Source of the DNA: Bacillus sp. X1(2014)
GTDB lineage: Bacteria; Bacillota; Bacilli; Bacillales_B; DSM-18226
Direction: 5' to 3'
DNA length: 64,000 nucleotides
NCBI RefSeq assembly: GCF_007678255.1
Contig: NZ_VEED01000014.1
Location: 62,001 to 126,000, forward strand
The notes under the pieces are model-generated. The model was not told the origin of the DNA and ran no database searches. It worked only from the letters and a program-made list of their open reading frames with translations. Numbering within the stretch: position 1 is the first letter of the stretch; each line of letters begins with the position of its first letter. Positions 27,329 to 35,612 of the stretch are shown one piece after another. Made by a program: the position numbers and the translations under genes.

Positions 27329-28327
27329 GTGGAAGAGAAGCAAGAGGTTTATGATATTACAATCATTGGCGGAGGTCCTACCGGTTTGTTTACTGCTTTT
27401 TACGGGGGTATGAGACAAGCCTCAGTGAAGATTATTGAGAGCTTACCACAACTGGGCGGCCAATTGTCAGCGCTTTACCCGGAAAAGTATATTTATGATG
27501 TTGCTGGTTTTCCAAAAATCCGTGCACAAGAACTAATAAATAATCTTAAAGAACAAATGAGCAAATTCCAACCTGCGGTTGCACTAGAGCAATCGGTTGA
27601 AAAGCTGGAGAAACAAGAAGATGGAACGTTTAAATTAACAACAAACAAAGAAGTTCATTATTCTAAAACCATTATTATTACAGCAGGCAATGGTGCCTTC
27701 CAACCACGCCGTTTAGAACTCGAAAGTGCTGCTCAATATGAGCGTAAAAATCTATATTACTTCATTGAGGATTTAAATCAGTTTGCAGGTCAAAAAGTAG
27801 TTGTTTTTGGCGGCGGCGATTCTGCAGTTGACTGGGCCTTGATGTTAGAGCCAATTGCTGAGCAAGTTTCGATTGTCCACCGCAGAGATAAGTTCCGTGC
27901 TCACGAGCATAGTGTAGAAAACTTATATAATTCCAAAGTAAATGTAAAGACACCTTATGTTCCTGTAGAATTAGTTGGTGATGAAAGTGGAATTAAACAG
28001 GTTGTTCTTGAAACTGTTAATGGTAAAGAGAAAGTTAAAGTAGATGTCGACGCTGTCATTTGTAACTATGGATTCGTTTCTTCCCTTGGACCAATTAAGG
28101 AATGGGGCTTAGCCATCGAAAAGAATTCGATTGTAGTCAATTCTAAAATGGAAACGAGCATCCCTGGAATCTATGCAGCTGGAGACATTTGTACCTATGA
28201 AGGAAAAGTGAAATTAATTGCCTGTGGCTTTGGTGAAGCACCAACAGCAGTTAATAACGCTAAGGCCTTCATTGATCCGAAGGCAAAAATTCAGCCATTA
28301 CACAGTTCTTCAATGTTCAATAAATAA
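27329..28327 (+). CDS. yumC: Thioredoxin reductase-like ferredoxin-NADP+ reductase (YumC)
   Basis: A 332-residue FAD protein, exactly the length of B. subtilis YumC, which moves electrons between NADPH and ferredoxin or flavodoxin. FAD site [13 protein letters not shown] near residue 8 and GIYAAGDIC near 287; NADP site [13 protein letters not shown] near 157. The thioredoxin-reductase CxxC pair is absent, as usual in this type. The GTG at 27329 has GGGGGG seven nucleotides upstream and replaces the 19-codon-longer frame. A strong terminator follows. Confidence 0.93.
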   Translation: MEEKQEVYDITIIGGGPTGLFTAFYGGMRQASVKIIESLPQLGGQLSALYPEKYIYDVAGFPKIRAQELINNLKEQMSKFQPAVALEQSVEKLEKQEDGTFKLTTNKEVHYSKTIIITAGNGAFQPRRLELESAAQYERKNLYYFIEDLNQFAGQKVVVFGGGDSAVDWALMLEPIAEQVSIVHRRDKFRAHEHSVENLYNSKVNVKTPYVPVELVGDESGIKQVVLETVNGKEKVKVDVDAVICNYGFVSSLGPIKEWGLAIEKNSIVVNSKMETSIPGIYAAGDICTYEGKVKLIACGFGEAPTAVNNAKAFIDPKAKIQPLHSSSMFNK

Positions 28328-28364
28328 GAAAAAGCGTCCCTTTGTATGGACGCTTTTTCTTATT
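28319..28364. terminator. Bidirectional yumC/yutM terminator
   Basis: AAATAAGAAAAAGCGTCC pairs perfectly with its complement across an 8-nt loop; it overlaps the yumC stop. Confidence 0.9.
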
Positions 28365-28368
28365 TATA

Positions 28369-28734
28369 TTAGCATTCTTCCGGTGTACCAGTAGCAGTAG
28401 CTGTTCTAAACGATGACCCACATCCACATGATGCAATCGCATTCGGATTGTCAATGGTAAAGCCGCCGCCCATCATTGATTCCTTATAATCAATCTTGGT
28501 TCCTTGTAAAATGGCTGCACTCTCTTTATCGACTAAGATTTGAATTCCAAATTGTTCAAGTTTCAAATCATCTTCATTTACTGTATGTTCAAAGCCCATC
28601 CCGTAAGATAAACCGCTGCATCCACCGCCTTTTACGCTGACACGTAACAATGCGCCTTCTTCTTCGTTATGCTTCATCATTTCTTTAATATGCAGCGACG
28701 CCGCTTCTGTTAAAATAACTACATCATTACTCAT
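28369..28734 (-). CDS. yutM: A-type iron-sulfur carrier (IscA/SufA/HesB, YutM)
   Basis: A 121-residue HesB-family protein with the three conserved cysteines: one in VKGGGCSGLSYG and two in CGCGSSF near the C-terminus. These carriers bind Fe or Fe-S clusters and hand them to target enzymes. The N-terminal half is the usual ILTEAASLHIKEMM. It lies 15 kb from the suf operon, as in B. subtilis. A short Thr/Ala-rich tail after CGCG is the only unusual part. Monocistronic between two terminators. Confidence 0.93.
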   Translation of the reverse strand: MSNDVVILTEAASLHIKEMMKHNEEEGALLRVSVKGGGCSGLSYGMGFEHTVNEDDLKLEQFGIQILVDKESAAILQGTKIDYKESMMGGGFTIDNPNAIASCGCGSSFRTATATGTPEEC

Positions 28735-28835
28735 TGTAATACCCTCCCTAAATGAGGCTTTTAATTTATTATATACACGTATTGTTAACTACTCAAATAA
28801 TACGATTCCTTCGTACTATCCTATGAAATATATAT

Positions 28836-28864
28836 AAATAAGGGAGCGGCAGCGCTCCCTATTT
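28836..28864 (-). terminator. yuzB terminator
   Basis: AGGGAGC pairs with GCTCCCT around GGCAGC; moderate T content follows on the minus strand. Confidence 0.65.
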
Positions 28865-29103
28865 TAAAACATTGGATTATCTTCCAAGTATTGATAAATG
28901 TTATCGACCAATTCGTCAGGTGTTTTTCCTGTGACTACTTCTCCATTTACAAGAGCGTATAACGTAGTCGCACATTTACCGCAATATCCAAGACATCCAT
29001 ATTCAATAATATCCAAATTAGGATCTTTTTCTAATTTCTCAAGTGCCTTTTGTGCACCATTCGCAAGATTGCTTATACAAAATTCGATGATGGGTTGAAT
29101 CAT
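28864..29103 (-). CDS. yuzB: YuzB-like DUF1450 protein
   Basis: A 79-residue protein with cysteines at FCISNL and in the CLGYCGKC cluster, suggesting metal or thiol chemistry as in thioredoxin-like [2Fe-2S] small proteins (inference). DUF1450 is otherwise unassigned. AGAGGTGAAAGC precedes the ATG at 29103; the 18-codon extension has no site. It is divergent from yutJ, as in B. subtilis. Confidence 0.82.
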   Translation of the reverse strand: MIQPIIEFCISNLANGAQKALEKLEKDPNLDIIEYGCLGYCGKCATTLYALVNGEVVTGKTPDELVDNIYQYLEDNPMF

Positions 29104-29201
29104 TGCTTTCACCTCTCCACAACTAATTATCCTACTCCATTTCATCCACTCCGTCAAATACCATGTATACTATATCGATGTCAAGAAAATCATGAAAATT
29201 G

Positions 29202-29230
29202 TTGTTATTTTGACATAATTCCGCTATACT
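29202..29230 (+). promoter_or_regulatory. Candidate sigma-A promoter of yutJ
   Basis: TTGTTA and TATACT are 17 nt apart, ending about 98 nt before the yutJ ATG. Confidence 0.55.
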
Positions 29231-29328
29231 CGAATGTGTTAAAGGAACGGAATTATTTTGCTACTATTTTTTTATGACATTTTAGGCAACTTTAAATATG
29301 AAATGGGATATTCAAAGGGGAAATAAAA

Positions 29329-30396
29329 ATGAAAAACCTTGTAATTCTTGGTGGCGGCTACGGCGGGATGAAGATTCTAAATGAAATTCTCCCTAACCAT
29401 TTACCCGAGGACATGACGATTACACTAGTGGACCGTGTACCTTACCACTGCTTAAAGACGGAGTACTACGCATTAGCAGCAGGAACGATTTCTGACAAAG
29501 AAGTAAGAGTTGATTTTCCAGAGCACCCGCGATTAAAAATAGTGTATGGTGAGATAATCGGGATTCAAACAACTGAAAAAAAGATCACTCTAAAGGACGC
29601 TGCGCCTATCGACTATGATGACGTAATCATTGGTCTAGGCTGTGAGGACAAGTATCATGATGTTCCTGGAGCCGATCAATTTACCTACAGTATTCAATCA
29701 ATTGAAAAATCTCGACTTACCTACTCTGTCTTAAATAATTTGGGACCTGGCTCAGTGGTTGGTATCGTAGGCGCTGGTCTTAGCGGCGTGGAACTAGCAA
29801 GTGAATTGAGCGAAAGTCGTGAAGACCTAAACATCAAATTATTTGATCGGGGAAAACATATTCTCTCTGCTTTCCCGGAACGATTAAGCAAATATGTAGA
29901 AAATTGGTTTGTAAAACACAATGTCGAAATTATTAATAACTCGAATATTACCAAAGTGGAAGAAAATTTATTATACAATCACGATCAGCCGATCCATTGT
30001 GATGTCATCGTTTGGACAGCAGGAATCCAAGCCAATAAAATTGTCCGCGCTATGGACGGGGAAAAAGATGGAATGGGAAGACTAGTGATAAGCCCACTTC
30101 ACCACCTGCCCAATGATGAACATGTCTTTATTCTCGGCGATTGCGCAAGTCTTCCTCATGCACCTAGTGCTCAATTAGCGGAAGGTCAGGCGGAACAAAT
30201 TGTTGAAGTATTAAAAAGACGTTGGAAAGGCGAAGAGCCTCCAACATCTTTCCCGCAAATTAAATTAAAGGGGATCCTTGGTTCCCTTGGGAAAAAGCAC
30301 GGATTTGGGATGATGGCAGACCGCGCTATTACAGGACGTGTCGCCCGTTTGCTTAAATCTGGAATTCTGTGGATGTATAAGTTTCATAACGGTTAA
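29329..30396 (+). CDS. yutJ: NADH dehydrogenase-like flavoprotein (YutJ)
   Basis: A 355-residue NDH-2-like oxidoreductase. FAD site LVILGGGYGGMKIL at residues 4-17 and VFILGDCA near 268; NAD site VVGIVGAGLSGVELASEL near 143. It is shorter than YumB at the C-terminus and may lack the membrane-anchoring helix of true NDH-2. AAAGGGGAA precedes the ATG. With yumB, yumC and this gene, three related flavoproteins lie within 5 kb. Confidence 0.88.
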   Translation: MKNLVILGGGYGGMKILNEILPNHLPEDMTITLVDRVPYHCLKTEYYALAAGTISDKEVRVDFPEHPRLKIVYGEIIGIQTTEKKITLKDAAPIDYDDVIIGLGCEDKYHDVPGADQFTYSIQSIEKSRLTYSVLNNLGPGSVVGIVGAGLSGVELASELSESREDLNIKLFDRGKHILSAFPERLSKYVENWFVKHNVEIINNSNITKVEENLLYNHDQPIHCDVIVWTAGIQANKIVRAMDGEKDGMGRLVISPLHHLPNDEHVFILGDCASLPHAPSAQLAEGQAEQIVEVLKRRWKGEEPPTSFPQIKLKGILGSLGKKHGFGMMADRAITGRVARLLKSGILWMYKFHNG

Positions 30397-30397
30397 T

Positions 30398-30520
30398 ATA
30401 AAAAGCGCAAGCGCGTTGAACAGGTGCGTGAGTCTAGACGAGCCGGCGTGAAGGTTGTTCTTTAACCTTCAGGACGGATTGGCTGTAGACCTTCGAGCCC
30501 CTAGGCGCTGGAGCTGGATT
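30398..30520. repeat. GC-rich dispersed repeat, relative of the 8.7-kb element
   Basis: Begins AAAAAGCGCAAGCGCG and ends CCCCTAGGCGCTGGAGCTGGA; inside is TGAAGGTT/AACCTTCA, an 8-bp hairpin. Its reverse complement shares TCCAGCTxCAGCGCC and a CTCGAxGTC core with the repeat at 8652-8823. No ORF. Confidence 0.7.
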
Positions 30521-30564
30521 CAAACGAAGAAGCATTCCATTCTGGAATGCTTCTTCGTTTCTAA
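30520..30564. terminator. Bidirectional yutJ/yuzD terminator
   Basis: AAACGAAGAAGCATTCCA pairs perfectly with its complement around a 3-nt loop; T's flank on both strands. Confidence 0.85.
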
Positions 30565-30887
30565 ATAGCCTTATATCCATATTTCTCTAGTTCTGCGAAA
30601 ATGGTTTTTAAACGCGGGTTCCCTTCGCCAACGATTTTGTCTTTGATGACAACCACTGGATAAAACATATCCTCTTCAATTACTTTTTCTGCAAAAGAAA
30701 TCTTTTCATTCTCCCCACTTGGCTGATAAATATCCACGTAGGTCATTTTAAACGGTTGGTCCGGAAATTTTCTAGCAATTGCTGCTTCTAGCCATTCAAA
30801 CGTTTCTTTGGAAGATGGTAAATTGACACAACTCGGGCACAATTGTTCCGCACCATAAACAACAATTTCTACTTCTGCACAATTCAT
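30561..30887 (-). CDS. yuzD: YuzD-like thioredoxin-fold protein (DUF1462)
   Basis: A 108-residue protein with a CPSC pair (GAEQLCPSCVNL, residues 17-20) at the start of the first helix and a YPVVVIKDKIVGEGNP strand-turn, both typical of a thioredoxin/glutaredoxin-like fold. An additional cysteine stands at residue 3. The family is DUF1462 (YuzD); its partner is unknown, but its location between yutJ and the NfuA-like yutI suggests a redox or Fe-S role (inference). Confidence 0.85.
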   Translation of the reverse strand: MNCAEVEIVVYGAEQLCPSCVNLPSSKETFEWLEAAIARKFPDQPFKMTYVDIYQPSGENEKISFAEKVIEEDMFYPVVVIKDKIVGEGNPRLKTIFAELEKYGYKAI

Positions 30888-31038
30888 CTAATTATTCCCG
30901 CCTTTTTATTTCAGGTTAACTCATTTTTACGATATTAACCACGAAAATGTCTATAAATGTGTGTTTTCCTAATTTCTGATAATGGATTTTTCACGATGAT
31001 GACATTATAATATAAGTATAGGAAGGGAGTCGATTAAT

Positions 31039-31275
31039 TTGGCAGAACAAGAAATTTTTGAACAAGTTCAAGAAGTATTAGATAAATTACGTCCATTTCT
31101 TCTTCGCGACGGCGGAGATTGTGAATTAGTAGATGTTGAAGAAGGCATTGTCAAACTTCGCCTTTTAGGTGCATGCGGAAGCTGCCCTAGTTCAACCATC
31201 ACACTTAAAGCTGGTATCGAAAGAGCACTTTTAGAAGAAGTACCAGGGATTGTGGAAGTAGAACAGGTATTTTAA
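31039..31275 (+). CDS. yutI: NifU/NfuA-like Fe-S scaffold (YutI)
   Basis: A 78-residue protein equal to the C-terminal NifU domain, with the cluster-binding [11 protein letters not shown] pair (CXXC at about 45-48). Such proteins carry [4Fe-4S] clusters to apoenzymes. Start is TTG after GGGAG, nine nucleotides away. It is divergent from yuzD and ends in a strong terminator. In B. subtilis hom-thrC-thrB and yuxL lie between yutI and yutH; they are missing here. Confidence 0.9.
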   Translation: MAEQEIFEQVQEVLDKLRPFLLRDGGDCELVDVEEGIVKLRLLGACGSCPSSTITLKAGIERALLEEVPGIVEVEQVF

Positions 31276-31279
31276 TAAT

Positions 31280-31320
31280 CAAAAAAAGTGATTGCCATCC
31301 ATAGGCAATCACTTTTTTAA
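31280..31320. terminator. Bidirectional yutI/yutH terminator
   Basis: AAAAAAGTGATTGCC pairs with GGCAATCACTTTTTT around a 7-nt loop. Confidence 0.88.
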
Positions 31321-31332
31321 TGAAAACATGTT

Positions 31333-32343
31333 TTAGTACAGCCATTCCAGTAAAGGCAGGTTTAAACGCTTGATTGGAGCGTCAGTAAGTTGATAAAAAC
31401 CCGCCAAAAATTGTTCATATTCTCCGGACTGACGTAAAATTCTCATTAACTTTTCTTCCAATACTTTTTTGTCCTGTTCTGATGTAGTAATATAATAACT
31501 TTCAATACATTCAAAATAGTGGAGCGGAAAAATTAACCGGGAATACAATAATCGCCAGGAAAATGGCGACAAAGGGGCAACACTTTGATATTCTTCAAAA
31601 AAGCGCTTTAATTCTACATCATAGGTCTGGGAATTGTGAAGATATCTTTCCCTAGTCCATTCAGCGATGTCCCGGCTGCGATGGTCAAATACCCAGTCAA
31701 ACGGATTTTTAATCATATAATTATTGAGCGGCCCCCAAGTCTTTTGTGTGAAACGTTCATGACAAACCGTGCCGCTATCCGTTTCAAGTGGTTCATCATC
31801 AATCTCCGTATCCACAAGATATTGAATAGCGTTTTCTGTTAAGCCTAGATAATAGGGGAAGGAATCAATAAACATCCGCTGAAATTCATCCTCAGGTGTT
31901 TGAAATAGAAGACCATTCCACACCTTTTCCATCTGCTCAAGTCGTTTTTCCCATAAGGACTTCCATTGTCCGATCCTGCTAGACCTCTCAATTTGAAAGG
32001 GAACTCTTCTGCCGCGTTCATGGAATTTTGCTAATTTCCTGCCCAATTTAATTTTTTTTTGTTCTTCTAGTTGCCGATTTGCAAGGACACAATATTTATT
32101 TTTTTCCCATTCCGTAATTAAATGCCCTTCTTTAGACGGCAAAATGACGGGAACATTATGATCACCATAATTTCGTAAATGCTCCGCGATTTTCTCAAGT
32201 TCGGCAATATCTTCTTCTGCCTTTCCCGCTGGTTTGGAGATTAAATAGAGCCAGCCATTTCCTCTTAACGCGTCAAACCTTTCCAGTTTTACATATTCAT
32301 CGACCGTAACGCCATATTGATTTTCCAGCATTTTTTGAAGCAT
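31333..32343 (-). CDS. yutH: Spore-coat kinase-like protein (YutH, CotS family)
   Basis: A 336-residue protein related to the CotS/YutH aminoglycoside phosphotransferase-like group found in spore coats. Visible pieces are a glycine-poor N-terminal lobe, KLGRKLAKFHERGR as the lobe linker, and VCHERFTQKTWG followed by FDWVFDHRSRDIAEWTR, which stands where kinases have their catalytic HxD and DFG region. The canonical catalytic HGD is not clearly present, so it may be a pseudokinase. Monocistronic. Confidence 0.85.
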   Translation of the reverse strand: MLQKMLENQYGVTVDEYVKLERFDALRGNGWLYLISKPAGKAEEDIAELEKIAEHLRNYGDHNVPVILPSKEGHLITEWEKNKYCVLANRQLEEQKKIKLGRKLAKFHERGRRVPFQIERSSRIGQWKSLWEKRLEQMEKVWNGLLFQTPEDEFQRMFIDSFPYYLGLTENAIQYLVDTEIDDEPLETDSGTVCHERFTQKTWGPLNNYMIKNPFDWVFDHRSRDIAEWTRERYLHNSQTYDVELKRFFEEYQSVAPLSPFSWRLLYSRLIFPLHYFECIESYYITTSEQDKKVLEEKLMRILRQSGEYEQFLAGFYQLTDAPIKRLNLPLLEWLY

Positions 32344-32540
32344 TTTTAGTCCACCTCATTTCTTTCCCTTTTCTTACCTCATATATATGTTTTAGCTTAA
32401 GAAAACTTGTTCTTGAATAGCTTAGAAAAATGAAGGAGAATATAAGGTTTTAACCATGCTCTTTTTTAGGCATCTTTTGCATAAGTTAGAATAATACAGT
32501 ATATATATAGTGAAAATCCACAGAAAAGGTGATCAAAGGA

Positions 32541-33053
32541 ATGGCAGACCACAAAAACGTAAATCTAACCGAAATAACTGCACGCAGATGGCTGAATGAA
32601 AGGGGCGTCAAAGTACAGGACATCGCTGATTTAGTTTTCTTTTTACAGGAAAAATATCATGAGAACTTGAAAATGGAAGACTGTTTAGCAAACGTGGAAC
32701 GCGTTCTTTCCAAACGTGAGGTTCAGAATGCAATTTTAACAGGAATACAGCTGGATGTACTTGCCGAAAAAGGAATGCTTGAGGAGCCTCTCCAATCAAT
32801 TATCGGAACAGATGAAAGTCTTTATGGAGTCGATGAAATTCTAGCCTTTTCGATTGTAAATGTATATGGTTCGATCGGTTTTACCAATTACGGATATATC
32901 GATAAATTAAAACCTGGAATATTAGCGCACTTAAATGATAAATCAACAGGCGAGTGCCATACTTTTTTAGATGATATCGTCGGGGCGATTGCAGCTGCCG
33001 CATCGAGCCGACTCGCACACCGGGCGGCTAGGGCTGAGAGTGAAAAGAAATGA
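32541..33053 (+). CDS. yutG: Phosphatidylglycerophosphatase A-like protein (YutG)
   Basis: A 170-residue PgpA-family protein. The pattern GVDEILAFSIVNVYGSIGFTNYG and GECHTFLDDIVGAIAAAAS contains the acidic residues conserved in PgpA, which removes phosphate from phosphatidylglycerophosphate in phospholipid synthesis. Unlike E. coli PgpA it has no obvious strong membrane helices, as usual for the Bacillus form. AAAGGTGAT lies 7 nt before the ATG at 32541, which is preferred to the GTG at 32529. The in vivo substrate is inferred. Confidence 0.83.
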   Translation: MADHKNVNLTEITARRWLNERGVKVQDIADLVFFLQEKYHENLKMEDCLANVERVLSKREVQNAILTGIQLDVLAEKGMLEEPLQSIIGTDESLYGVDEILAFSIVNVYGSIGFTNYGYIDKLKPGILAHLNDKSTGECHTFLDDIVGAIAAAASSRLAHRAARAESEKK

Positions 33054-33054
33054 A

Positions 33055-33088
33055 CCATAAAAGGATGGGTTTCCCCATCCTTTTTAAA
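33055..33088. terminator. Bidirectional yutG/yutF terminator
   Basis: AAAAGGATGGG pairs with CCCATCCTTTT, T-run on both strands. Confidence 0.85.
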
Positions 33089-33848
33089 TTTCCCATTGAT
33101 CTAAGGAATCAACGGTGTAGGTTGGCATCCGGTCATAGCCGGAAAGCAATTCTTTCGTGGTTACCCCTGTATGTACTAGTAAGGTATCCATCCCGGCATT
33201 CATGCCTGCTAGAATATCCGTGTCATAATAGTCCCCGACCATTAATGTCTCTTCTTTCGGTGTTCCAAGTACCTTTAAAGCCTGTTCCATGATGATTGCT
33301 TCGGGTTTGCCAATAAAAATCGGTTTGGTTTGTGTAGAAACGGTAATAACGGAAGTTAGTGAACCATTCCCTGGAACCAAGCCTCTTTCTGTAGGGATCG
33401 CGATATCTCCATTAGTAGAAATGAACGTCGCTCCGTTGCGGACGGCCAAACAGGCAACGGTCAATTTTTCATAACTGATTTCCCGGTCGATTCCTACCAC
33501 GACAAACTCAGCATCTTCTCCGGCAAATTGCAGTCCCTTTTCCTCTATTGCTGTCCGTATCCCCTCTTCCCCAATCACATAAATGCGCGCATCATTCTTT
33601 CGTTCATATATATAGTTAGCCGTCGCTTGGCTTGTTGTGAACACCTGCTTTTCTTCCGCTGGGATGTCAAACTGGGTCAACTTATCAGCAACTTGTGCTG
33701 GTGTCCTTGAGGAATTGTTTGTAACAAAAAGATAGGGTATCTGTTGATCCCGGAGTTTTTTTACAAAGTCTGACGCGGCTTCGATCCGCTCTGACCCCTT
33801 ATACATGGTTCCATCTAAGTCAATTAAATAACCTTTGTAATTTTTCAT
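33084..33848 (-). CDS. yutF: HAD-IIA phosphatase (YutF, NagD-like)
   Basis: A 254-residue HAD-superfamily hydrolase. Motif I LIDLDGTMYKG near residue 7 holds the nucleophile Asp; motif II is FVTNNSSRTP near 45; motif III/IV is GKPEAIIM followed by MVGDYYDTDILAGMNAGM. HAD-IIA members dephosphorylate sugar phosphates or nucleotides; exact substrate unknown. GGAGTGAGA precedes the ATG at 33848. The longer frame would run through a terminator hairpin at 33888, which further supports the shorter form. Confidence 0.9.
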   Translation of the reverse strand: MKNYKGYLIDLDGTMYKGSERIEAASDFVKKLRDQQIPYLFVTNNSSRTPAQVADKLTQFDIPAEEKQVFTTSQATANYIYERKNDARIYVIGEEGIRTAIEEKGLQFAGEDAEFVVVGIDREISYEKLTVACLAVRNGATFISTNGDIAIPTERGLVPGNGSLTSVITVSTQTKPIFIGKPEAIIMEQALKVLGTPKEETLMVGDYYDTDILAGMNAGMDTLLVHTGVTTKELLSGYDRMPTYTVDSLDQWEI

Positions 33849-33883
33849 ATCTCTCACTCCAAAAAGTTTTTTTCCATATATAA

Positions 33884-33912
33884 CAAAAAGACCGTGCATA
33901 ACGGTCTTAATA
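33884..33912 (-). terminator. yutE terminator
   Basis: AAGACCGT pairs with ACGGTCTT around a 5-nt loop, followed by TTTTTG on the minus strand. Confidence 0.8.
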
Positions 33913-33917
33913 TATTA

Positions 33918-34355
33918 TCAATTTCTAAACGCTGAAACTGGTCCTAACTCTGTGGTAAGATATTCACGAACGTTGGAGGCAAAATTCCCTAACTCATGTA
34001 AATGCTTGGTAAACATCTCTTGAAGTTCGTGATGATTAACATCTGTATAAGATTGGACAAGCATTTTTCGATATTGAATCAGGACTTTCAAACTATTTCC
34101 AGTTTCAGATGAAATAACTCTTTCATCCATTAAGATATCAATGATGTCTTCGTAACTGCCTGGGTCGCGCATAATAAACCCATCAATCATTGCATTTCCG
34201 ACGTCCAAAACGGACTCAATCATCATATGGTTCACACGCTCTAATGCTGCCTTTTCAAGTGGGTTGGACCACTCTTTTTGACTTAAGAATAGTTGAATTT
34301 GCATTTCTAAAAATTTCAGTATCTCTTCAATTTTTTCTCGATCAACAAAATACAT
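33918..34355 (-). CDS. yutE: DUF86/HepT-like protein (YutE)
   Basis: A 145-residue all-helical protein of the DUF86 family, to which the HepT toxins belong. HepT nucleases carry R-X4-6-H-X-Y; here the site reads RKMLVQSY, with Gln where the catalytic His should be. No MntA-type nucleotidyltransferase antitoxin lies next to it. This fits a housekeeping member lacking RNase activity, as inferred from the missing residue. It is read alone with its own terminator. Confidence 0.85.
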   Translation of the reverse strand: MYFVDREKIEEILKFLEMQIQLFLSQKEWSNPLEKAALERVNHMMIESVLDVGNAMIDGFIMRDPGSYEDIIDILMDERVISSETGNSLKVLIQYRKMLVQSYTDVNHHELQEMFTKHLHELGNFASNVREYLTTELGPVSAFRN

Positions 34356-34516
34356 ATGAGCACCTTCTCCATTTTTCTAAGATCGTATATCTTTGCAAGC
34401 GCAGACGGTCAGGCATAGAACTTTCCAGATTCCAAATTTATTGTAACATAATTTGACAGCCTTCGCGTTTTTCGATTGATAAAACTTTGAAAATTGTGTA
34501 TAAATCTTTACTCCCC

Positions 34517-34545
34517 TTGATTGGTTTTATTTGTTACTATATAGA
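34517..34545 (+). promoter_or_regulatory. Candidate sigma-A promoter of the DUF3055 gene
   Basis: TTGATT and TATAGA are 17 nt apart, ending 42 nt before the ATG. Confidence 0.5.
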
Positions 34546-34587
34546 AGATGTCTAAAAATATCTATTTTTATTAAAGGAGACCATTAA

Positions 34588-34854
34588 ATGAGTGAACGTT
34601 TTTTCTTATACGATGATACAGAAGATACAAAAACAAGATTTGTCAGCTTTGTCGGCGAAAATCAGCGCTTTGATTTAGCGATTGTTCAAAGTGACCGTCA
34701 TTATGGAAAGCATCTTGTTCTTGATATGCAAGGAAGCCGTTTTGCAATTATTGGCTTAGATGATTTGCAAGAGGAAGGATATTTAGAATTCGCATTTCAA
34801 TTAAATGAAGAAGATGCGGAGGAATTAAGATCCTTTTTAATGGAATTAGTGTAA
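34588..34854 (+). CDS. DUF3055 protein (88 aa)
   Basis: AAAGGAG lies 7-8 nt before the ATG. The 88-residue soluble, acidic protein begins SERFFLYDDTEDTKTRFVSF and contains FDLAIVQSDRHYGKHLV and FAIIGLDDLQEEGYLE, as I recall for DUF3055 of Bacillales. Function is unknown. A second small gene of unknown role starts 57 nt after its stop and probably shares the transcript. Confidence 0.82.
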   Translation: MSERFFLYDDTEDTKTRFVSFVGENQRFDLAIVQSDRHYGKHLVLDMQGSRFAIIGLDDLQEEGYLEFAFQLNEEDAEELRSFLMELV

Positions 34855-34911
34855 TGGTTCGACATGAATTATGCTCCCTTTGAAAATAATAATCCTAAAG
34901 GGGGCGTAAGT

Positions 34912-35202
34912 ATGACAAAAAATGAAGAAGAAAAGTATACGGATTTATCCAATGTTGAAAAACAAAGGAACTTTCTTACAGCAGAAGAATTTCCAGAAGG
35001 TCCTTTTGGCTCTGCCATTCGTCAAGACGAACCAGTTGAGAACAAAAGCACACCATGGAAAGAAGGGCAACGGCCTTACAGTGCCTTTAATTATGAAAAT
35101 AAAACCCTTCATCAAGATCTTCCTCGGCAAATGGACGGGGCCCATCCAACCCATGATGACCCCGAAGCAGACCAGCAGCCGCCATATAGTGAATCAACAT
35201 AA
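34912..35202 (+). CDS. Small acidic cytosolic protein (96 aa), unknown
   Basis: AAAGGGGGCG precedes the ATG at 34912; the track frame beginning 16 codons earlier lacks a site. The product is hydrophilic and Pro/Glu/Asp-rich, probably largely unstructured, with conserved-looking blocks YTDLSNVEKQRNFLTAEEFPEGPFGS and WKEGQRPYSAFNYENKTLH. Related short proteins occur next to DUF3055 genes in other Bacillus, but I know no function. It ends in the terminator shared with yutD. Confidence 0.8.
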   Translation: MTKNEEEKYTDLSNVEKQRNFLTAEEFPEGPFGSAIRQDEPVENKSTPWKEGQRPYSAFNYENKTLHQDLPRQMDGAHPTHDDPEADQQPPYSEST

Positions 35203-35236
35203 AGAAGGGCCAGCAAGCTTGGCCCTTCTTTTATTT
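35199..35236. terminator. Bidirectional terminator before yutD
   Basis: AAAGAAGGGCCA pairs with TGGCCCTTCTTT around a 7-nt loop; overlaps both stop codons. Confidence 0.88.
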
Positions 35237-35506
35237 TTTCACTTTTTTCAAGACAAAATAGGCACAGCCAAAATTACAGTATTCATACAGATATTCACTT
35301 AGTGTGCTAATTTTTGTATCGAAAGTAGCTTTTTGGTTTTGGTCATCGAAAAACCCCTTTAATCGGAGTTGTCCATATCCCCAATCCCCCACTACATAAT
35401 CATATCTTGTTAGAATATCACTAAATCTCGCTTTAAGGGCTTCTTCATTAAATCCGTTTCGGTGTTCTTGGACGATTTCATAAACGGCGTTGTTCATTAT
35501 TATCAA
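35231..35506 (-). CDS. yutD: YutD-like DUF1027 protein
   Basis: A 91-residue protein with the DUF1027 core YDYVVGDWGYGQLRLKGFF and the C-terminal EYCNFGCAYFVLKK, including two cysteines four residues apart. Function unknown. The TTG start is well supported: AGAGGTGA lies 6 nt upstream, whereas the ATG three codons later is 15 nt away. Convergent with the preceding small gene and divergent from yutC. Confidence 0.88.
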   Translation of the reverse strand: MIIMNNAVYEIVQEHRNGFNEEALKARFSDILTRYDYVVGDWGYGQLRLKGFFDDQNQKATFDTKISTLSEYLYEYCNFGCAYFVLKKVKK

Positions 35507-35612
35507 GATATTTCACCTCTTTTGCCAGCTAATTCCTACTACCCATTATAACCGATTCCCCATCAATTACTAAGAAAAAAAATCACCTTATTGGCTATTC
35601 TAAGAAAAGGAG

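Noticed and set aside
33918..34355. HepT-MntA toxin-antitoxin system.
   Set aside because: The catalytic His is replaced by Gln and no nucleotidyltransferase partner gene is adjacent.
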